Positions 7,201-11,084 of a DNA stretch of 11,084 nucleotides are shown one piece after another. Both the position numbers and the translations under genes were made by a program. The stretch spans positions 1 through 11,084 of the forward strand of contig CAYSPM010000094.1 of the NCBI GenBank assembly GCA_964432925.1, read 5' to 3'. This stretch comes from CAYNTC01 sp964432925 (GTDB lineage Bacteria; Planctomycetota; Phycisphaerae; Sedimentisphaerales; Anaerobacaceae). The notes beneath the pieces are model-generated. The model was not told the origin of the DNA. It did no database searches and saw nothing but the letters and a program-made list of their open reading frames with translations. Within the stretch, counting starts at the first letter, position 1. Each line of letters starts with the position of its first letter.

Positions 7201-8811
7201 AGGCTTCGTTATTCAACGCCGGGCGTCACATTAATATCACCACCGCCTCATCATGATATATACTCGATCGAAGACTTGGCGCAGCTTATATATGACCTCA
7301 AGTGTGGCAATCCGGGTGTGACGGTGTCGGTAAAGCTCGTTGCGGAAGTTGGCGTCGGTACAGTTGCTGCGGGGGTAGCAAAAGGCAACGCCGATGAGGT
7401 TCTTATCAGCGGACACGATGGCGGCACGGGCGCAAGCCCGCTGTCGTCAATCAAGCACACAGGTTGTCCTTGGGAACTGGGTTTAGCTGAAACTCAACAG
7501 GTGCTTGTTATGAACAACCTGCGTGATCGGATCCGGGTTCAGGTAGATGGCCAATTAAAAACGGGCAGGGATGTTGTCGTAGGCGCTTTGCTCGGGGCAG
7601 AAAGGTTTGGTTTCGGTACCGCTGCTCTTGTAACGCTGGGTTGTACGTTGCTGCGCAAGTGTCACGAAGGGGCCTGTCCTTTTGGGATCGGAACCCAGGA
7701 TCCAGAACTTAGAAGACGCTTTGCCGGCAAGCCGGAATATCTGCAGAGGTTTATGTACTTTGTAGCTGAAGAAGTTCGTCAGCTTATGGCAAAGCTTGGC
7801 TTTAGAAAATTCGAGGATATGGTGGGCAGAGTCGATAAGTTGCAGATGAATCGGGCAATTGACCACTACAAGGCAAAGGGACTGGATTTTTCTGCCATAT
7901 TCTGTCAGCCGGATATATCCGATGGCAGAGCCGTCAGGTGCGTTAAGGCTCAACCGAATAAATTAGAAGATCATATTGACTGGGAGATTCTAAAACAGGC
8001 TCAGCCTGCGCTCGAAAGAAAAGAAAAAACTGTAATAGAGATGCCGATTCACAACACCAACCGGACCATCGGCACGATTCTTAGCAACCGCATAGTCTCG
8101 AAGTATGGCCCAGCAGGTCTGCCCGAAGGAACGGTTAAGATTGTCTTACACGGCTCAGCGGGGCAGAGCTTTGGTGCGTTCCTTGCGCCTGGCGTGACGC
8201 TCAGGCTCATCGGTGGCAGCAACGACTATTTAGGCAAAGGGCTATCCGGAGGCAGAATAGTTGTCTCTGTACCGGAAGGGTCACGATTTATGGCTCACGA
8301 GAATATCATTGTGGGTAATACCCTACTCTATGGCGCTACCAGTGGCGAGGTGTTTATCAATGGTGTTGCCGGTGAGCGGTTTGCGGTTCGTAACAGTGGT
8401 GCCATAGCAGTTGTTGAAGGTGTGGGCGACCATGGTTGTGAGTACATGACAGGCGGAACGGTTGTTGTTCTTGGTAAAACCGGCTGCAATTTTGCTGCCG
8501 GCATGAGTGGCGGTATAGCGTATGTCCTGGATGAGATGCAGCTATTCGACACGATGTGCAATCTCGATATGGTCGAGTTAGAAAGTGTCTGGCAAGAGCA
8601 TGATAAAGAACTATTACGTGATTTGATTGGCCGGCACCTGAAATGGACAGCAAGCGCACGTGCAAAGTACATCCTGGATGCCTGGCCGGATATGATAGGT
8701 AAGTTTGTAAAGGTTGTCCCGATAGACTATCGCAAGGCCTTGCAGAAGATGCGAGCGGCTGAGCAACGTGATACGGAAACTACGCCTGCAACAGAAGAGG
8801 TTTTTAGCTGA
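4258..8811 (+). CDS. gltB: Glutamate synthase (NADPH), large (alpha) subunit
   Basis: GltB takes the amide nitrogen from glutamine and transfers it to 2-oxoglutarate, giving glutamate. The 1517 residues match the family (about 1,480-1,530). Domains in order: class II glutaminase, about 20-430, with nucleophile Cys20 in HDACGIG exposed after removal of a 19-residue propeptide, plus HNGELN at 251-256; central domain, about 470-760; FMN-binding synthase domain, about 850-1220; 3Fe-4S cluster cysteines Cys1129, Cys1135 and Cys1140 (C-x5-C-x4-C); and the GXGXG beta-helix domain, about 1270-1460. The start is fixed tightly: an in-frame TAG at 4249-4251 lies just upstream and the ATG gives a propeptide of normal length. 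No ribosome site is evident because a hairpin sits there. gltD follows after 40 bases. No frameshift or missing motif was seen. Confidence 0.98.
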   Translation: MTLRLKNQGLYETRYEHDACGIGAVVNINGKRDHSIIEYGKEILINLRHRGAAGADEATGDGAGILFQIPHEYFAVECEMLGFSLPEPGQYGVGMVFGSKDGDIRKACDGVLESAVTHYGLKILGWREVPSSNDCLGEIALAAEPSIRQIFVDGNGLKNGSLERKLYLARKRSERLVAEKVGEKGEDFYVTSLSCSTIVYKGMFMAWQLFAYYPDLADERVKSALAIVHQRYSTNTFPNWRLAQPFRCIAHNGELNTLSGNRNAMRAREKKMASEVFGDDITELFPILTPQASDSACFDSALELLVRSGRSMPHAMMMMIPEAFGPKYHISTDKRAFYEYHSAIMEPWDGPAAMVFSDGRLLGGTLDRNGLRPCRYLVTTDGLAIIASETGVVEFPPEKIRTKGRLQPGRMLLVDTIEGRIISDNEIKSKIARQRPYRRWLDENRIELRGLFDTPKLVKSDPRTIAQRMRAFGYTREELKMILTPMAVNGQEPVGSMGNDTPLAVLSDKPKLLFDYFKQLFAQVTNPAIDPLREGLVMSLMVFAGKKQNILDESPRHCRQLKLPHPILSNEDIERLRAVSRDDFKVATISALFDADTEKPAEALRRGLDSLIDSAEKAIKDGASLLIISDRNISQTKAPIPSLLATAAVHHGMLNRGLRNEAGLIVESGEPREIMHFCLLCGYGANAINPFLAFESLDELHRQGELPADMEPIQIADNYIAAIKKGILKTMSKMGISTLRSYTGAQLFEAIGLNRTVVDEYFTGTSSRIGGIGLAEIAQEALARHTSGFQQRPSGVLQLDFGGEYHFRHSGQRHLWNPTTVSRLQHAVQNNDAEAYADYAKAVNEQAKTLCTLRGLFEFVSGEAVDIEEVEPASEIVKRFCTGAMSHGSISKEAHECIAIAMNRLGSMSNTGEGGEDPERYTQEANGDSKNCAIKQIASARFGVTLNYLAHAHQLQIKIAQGAKPGEGGQLPGHKVTEEIARLRYSTPGVTLISPPPHHDIYSIEDLAQLIYDLKCGNPGVTVSVKLVAEVGVGTVAAGVAKGNADEVLISGHDGGTGASPLSSIKHTGCPWELGLAETQQVLVMNNLRDRIRVQVDGQLKTGRDVVVGALLGAERFGFGTAALVTLGCTLLRKCHEGACPFGIGTQDPELRRRFAGKPEYLQRFMYFVAEEVRQLMAKLGFRKFEDMVGRVDKLQMNRAIDHYKAKGLDFSAIFCQPDISDGRAVRCVKAQPNKLEDHIDWEILKQAQPALERKEKTVIEMPIHNTNRTIGTILSNRIVSKYGPAGLPEGTVKIVLHGSAGQSFGAFLAPGVTLRLIGGSNDYLGKGLSGGRIVVSVPEGSRFMAHENIIVGNTLLYGATSGEVFINGVAGERFAVRNSGAIAVVEGVGDHGCEYMTGGTVVVLGKTGCNFAAGMSGGIAYVLDEMQLFDTMCNLDMVELESVWQEHDKELLRDLIGRHLKWTASARAKYILDAWPDMIGKFVKVVPIDYRKALQKMRAAEQRDTETTPATEEVFS

Positions 8812-8813
8812 TA

Positions 8814-8829
8814 CTCGACGAGCATCGAG
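8814..8829. repeat. Short inverted repeat between gltB and gltD
   Basis: CTCGA, six bases, TCGAG form a 5-bp dyad starting two bases after the gltB stop codon. It has no following T-run, so it is not a terminator. It could be a weak mRNA hairpin affecting stability or the relative expression of gltB and gltD, or simply chance. Confidence 0.3.
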
Positions 8830-8840
8830 AAACAACAAAC

Positions 8841-8845
8841 GAGGA
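8841..8845 (+). promoter_or_regulatory. Ribosome binding site that fixes the gltD start
   Basis: GAGGA lies 6 bases before the ATG at 8852 and supports that start over the in-frame ATG at 8768, which lies inside gltB and would add 28 basic residues not expected in GltD. Confidence 0.85.
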
Positions 8846-8851
8846 TCGAAA

Positions 8852-10270
8852 ATGGGCGAAGTGAAGGGTTTTATAAAATATAAACGTCAGGACGTCGGAC
8901 ATCGGCAGGTCGAAAAACGCGTACACGATTTCAATGAGTTTGATTTGCCGTTAACGCCTGATGCAATCCGTCAGCAGGCGGCTCGTTGTATGGATTGTGG
9001 AATTCCGTTTTGTCATGGCGTCGGCTGTCCATTGAATAATTTAATACCCGATATTAATGAACTAGTTTATAAGGACCAATGGGAACAAGCTTGCCAGATG
9101 CTTCATGCGACCAACAATTTCCCCGAGATCACGGGTCGTGTCTGCCCGGCACCATGTGAGTCGGCGTGCACACTTTCGATCAATGATGAACCTGTTCTGA
9201 TCAGGCACATAGAATTTCAGATAGTCGAACGCGGGTTTGAACATGGCTGGATTAAACCAATGCCTGCACCTGAGAAGACAGGCAAGCGAATTGCAATAAT
9301 AGGTTCCGGTCCCGCGGGCCTTGCGGCTGCTCAACAATTGGCAAGGGCTGGCCACGATGTTGTTATCTTCGAAAAAGATGAGCGAGTAGGGGGCATGCTG
9401 CGGTATGGCATTCCCGATTTCAAACTTGAAAAACGGATTATTGGCCGCCGGCTCGACCAGCTTGCGGCTGAGGGTGTTGAATTCGAGACTGGTGTTGAGG
9501 TTGGAAAGGATATCTCAGCCCGGTATCTACACAAGATGTTTGACTGCGTATGTCTGGCGATGGGGGCGCGACAGCCTCGGGACCTCGCTGTGACAGGCAG
9601 AGGATATGAGAACATCCTATTTGCGATGGATTATCTGACAGCTCAAAACAAGCTGTGCTCGGATGAGCCAATCGAGCAGACAAAAGTTGTTACGGCGAAG
9701 GATAAAGTGGTGGCTGTTATAGGTGGCGGTGATACGGGCAGCGACTGCGTCGGTACTGCTCGACGACAGGGTGCTAAGAAAATATATCAGTTTGAGATTC
9801 TGCCAAAGCCGCCAGAAAATCGCTCACCGGATACACCATGGCCCATGTGGCCACGAGTTATGCGAACATCTACATCTGTCGAGGAAGGCTGTGAGCGGCG
9901 ATGGAGCATTATGACAAAGAAATTTTCCGGTTATGAAACCAGAGTCGGACGACTACATGCTTGCGAGGTCGAGTGGATTGAAAAAAATGGCGGCTGGAAA
10001 ATAAAGGAACTACCTGGCACAAATTTCGTCCTTGATGTTGATCTTGTTATTTTAGCTCTGGGATTTCTGCACGTTGAGCACGAAGGTCTGGTCGGAGACC
10101 TTGGTTTGCAGCTTGACGAGAAAGGCAGTGTGACTGTTAACGAATGCCAGACAAGCGTGCCTTGGGTATTTGCCGCGGGCGACACTGTCAGTGGGGCTTC
10201 ATGGGTTGCAACTGCGATTAACAGTGGTCGTGGAGCAGCAGCGGCTATCGATAAGTGGTTGCGTCATTAA
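8852..10270 (+). CDS. gltD: Glutamate synthase (NADPH), small (beta) subunit
   Basis: GltD is the FAD- and iron-sulfur-containing subunit that takes electrons from NADPH and passes them to the FMN of GltB. With the chosen ATG it is 472 residues, as in E. coli. The N-terminal cluster domain has Cys46, Cys49, Cys54 and Cys59 and then Cys98, Cys102 and Cys106 (VCPAPCESAC), which fit the two 4Fe-4S clusters. The FAD Rossmann motif is GSGPAG (151-156), the NADPH motif GGGDTG (291-296), and the second FAD motif AAGD (441-444) near the end. It follows gltB after 40 bases and precedes carB by 52 bases, so it is almost certainly co-transcribed with gltB. Small-subunit homologues also occur as stand-alone oxidoreductases, but the adjacency to gltB settles the role. 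Confidence 0.97.
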   Translation: MGEVKGFIKYKRQDVGHRQVEKRVHDFNEFDLPLTPDAIRQQAARCMDCGIPFCHGVGCPLNNLIPDINELVYKDQWEQACQMLHATNNFPEITGRVCPAPCESACTLSINDEPVLIRHIEFQIVERGFEHGWIKPMPAPEKTGKRIAIIGSGPAGLAAAQQLARAGHDVVIFEKDERVGGMLRYGIPDFKLEKRIIGRRLDQLAAEGVEFETGVEVGKDISARYLHKMFDCVCLAMGARQPRDLAVTGRGYENILFAMDYLTAQNKLCSDEPIEQTKVVTAKDKVVAVIGGGDTGSDCVGTARRQGAKKIYQFEILPKPPENRSPDTPWPMWPRVMRTSTSVEEGCERRWSIMTKKFSGYETRVGRLHACEVEWIEKNGGWKIKELPGTNFVLDVDLVILALGFLHVEHEGLVGDLGLQLDEKGSVTVNECQTSVPWVFAAGDTVSGASWVATAINSGRGAAAAIDKWLRH

Positions 10271-10322
10271 CTAAAGTCATGTTTCTCTGCGAATTAAAAG
10301 GGCGGTAGAGCGCGAAATAATA

Positions 10323-11084
10323 ATGCCGAAGCGAAAAGACATCCATAAAATACTGATAATAGGTTCGGGCCCTATCGTCATAGGCCAGGGCTGTGAATTC
10401 GACTATTCCGGCACTCAAGCCTGCAAAGTCCTCAGGAAGCAAGGCTATAAAGTAGTGCTGGTCAATAGCAACCCTGCAACGATAATGACCGACCCGGAGA
10501 TGGCTGACAGAACCTATATTGAACCAATCACACCAGAGGTTGTCGAGAAGGTAATCCGAAAGGAAAAGCCCGATAGCCTTTTGCCAACGCTGGGAGGACA
10601 GACGGGCTTGAATACTGCGGTGGCACTGGCTGAGAGTGGGGTCTTAAAAAAATATAAAGTCAAGCTGCTTGGTGCCAACTTGCGGTCGATCAAAAAAGCT
10701 GAAGAGAGAGATAAATTCAAAAGCACGATTGAAAAGATAGGTTTGCAGGTACCCAAGAGTGGCTATGCCCACTGCTGGGAAGAGGCACAAAGAATTATCG
10801 AATACATAGGATTTCCAGCTATCATCCGGCCATCATATACGTTGGGCGGAACCGGCGGAAATGTAGCTTATAACACAGAAGAATTTGAAAAATATATCAA
10901 TTGGGGTCTAAGCCTCAGTCCAAAGAATGAGGTTCTTATCGAAGAGTCTGTCATCGGCTGGAAGGAATATGAACTCGAGGTAATGAGAGACAGAAAAGAT
11001 AACGTGGTAATCGTATGCTCTATAGAGAACCTTGATCCGATGGGCATTCACACTGGCGATAGTATTACGGTTGCTCCAGCTCAG
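10323..11084 (+). CDS. carB: Carbamoyl-phosphate synthase, large subunit (3' end beyond window)
   Basis: CarB makes carbamoyl phosphate from bicarbonate, ATP and glutamine-derived ammonia, feeding arginine and pyrimidine synthesis. The first 254 codons are present, of about 1,070 expected, and the frame runs open to the right edge. The protein begins MPKR and aligns with E. coli CarB residue for residue without gaps. The pre-ATP-grasp domain (about 1-127) has GSGPIVIGQGCEFDYSG. The start of the first ATP-grasp domain has Arg129, Arg169 and Glu215 (IGWKEYE), all known ATP-site positions. The glycine-rich loop reads GGTGGN (175-180), with Asn180 where E. coli has Gly. The ribosome site is weak: a GG-rich stretch around 10301-10306 is far from the ATG. 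The small subunit gene carA is not upstream; the usual carA-carB pairing is replaced by linkage to gltD. Confidence 0.97.
   Translation, partial: MPKRKDIHKILIIGSGPIVIGQGCEFDYSGTQACKVLRKQGYKVVLVNSNPATIMTDPEMADRTYIEPITPEVVEKVIRKEKPDSLLPTLGGQTGLNTAVALAESGVLKKYKVKLLGANLRSIKKAEERDKFKSTIEKIGLQVPKSGYAHCWEEAQRIIEYIGFPAIIRPSYTLGGTGGNVAYNTEEFEKYINWGLSLSPKNEVLIEESVIGWKEYELEVMRDRKDNVVIVCSIENLDPMGIHTGDSITVAPAQ

Noticed and set aside
7555..7953. Minus-strand open frame of 132 codons within gltB
   Set aside because: It lies opposite the highly conserved FMN and iron-sulfur coding region and has no family resemblance.
8768..8851. In-frame N-terminal extension of gltD overlapping the end of gltB
   Set aside because: The ATG at 8852 has a strong ribosome site and gives exactly the usual 472 residues; the extension is basic and unlike GltD N-termini.

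Overview
This window is a nitrogen-assimilation locus from a Gram-negative bacterium. All seven genes lie on the + strand. In order they are the 3' part of an outer-membrane beta-barrel protein, amtB (ammonium channel), glnK (PII signal protein), glnA (type I-beta glutamine synthetase), gltB and gltD (large and small subunits of NADPH-type glutamate synthase), and the first quarter of carB (carbamoyl-phosphate synthase large subunit). There are no RNA genes, mobile elements or CRISPR arrays. The taxon cannot be fixed from the sequence alone. The outer-membrane protein, the mid-range base composition and the flavour of the proteins suggest to me an environmental lineage such as Planctomycetota (Phycisphaerae type), but this is a low-confidence guess.

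Layout: positions 2-2441 hold barrel protein, amtB and glnK, with gaps of only 26-29 bases and no visible terminator, so they are probably one transcript. An 83-base gap before glnA contains a good candidate sigma-54 (-24/-12) promoter, which would let glnA be induced separately under nitrogen limitation. A hairpin with a short T-run just after glnA looks like an intrinsic terminator. Then comes a 320-base gap, the only sizeable non-coding stretch. It contains a possible sigma-70 promoter and a perfect 7-bp inverted repeat ending six bases before the gltB start codon. gltB, gltD and carB follow with gaps of 40 and 52 bases and look like a second operon that runs off the right edge.

Together the genes describe one route: ammonium crosses the outer membrane (inferred role of the barrel protein) and the inner membrane (AmtB, gated by GlnK). 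GlnA fixes it into glutamine, and GltBD transfers the amide to 2-oxoglutarate to give glutamate. CarB spends glutamine nitrogen on carbamoyl phosphate for arginine and pyrimidines. All key catalytic residues checked are present. The main departures from the enterobacterial model are a PII protein with Phe instead of Tyr at the uridylylation position 51, a barrel protein at the head of the ammonium operon, the unusual hairpin leader of gltB, and carB joined to gltBD rather than to carA. I see no sign of a wholly new system. The interest lies in regulation and gene order.
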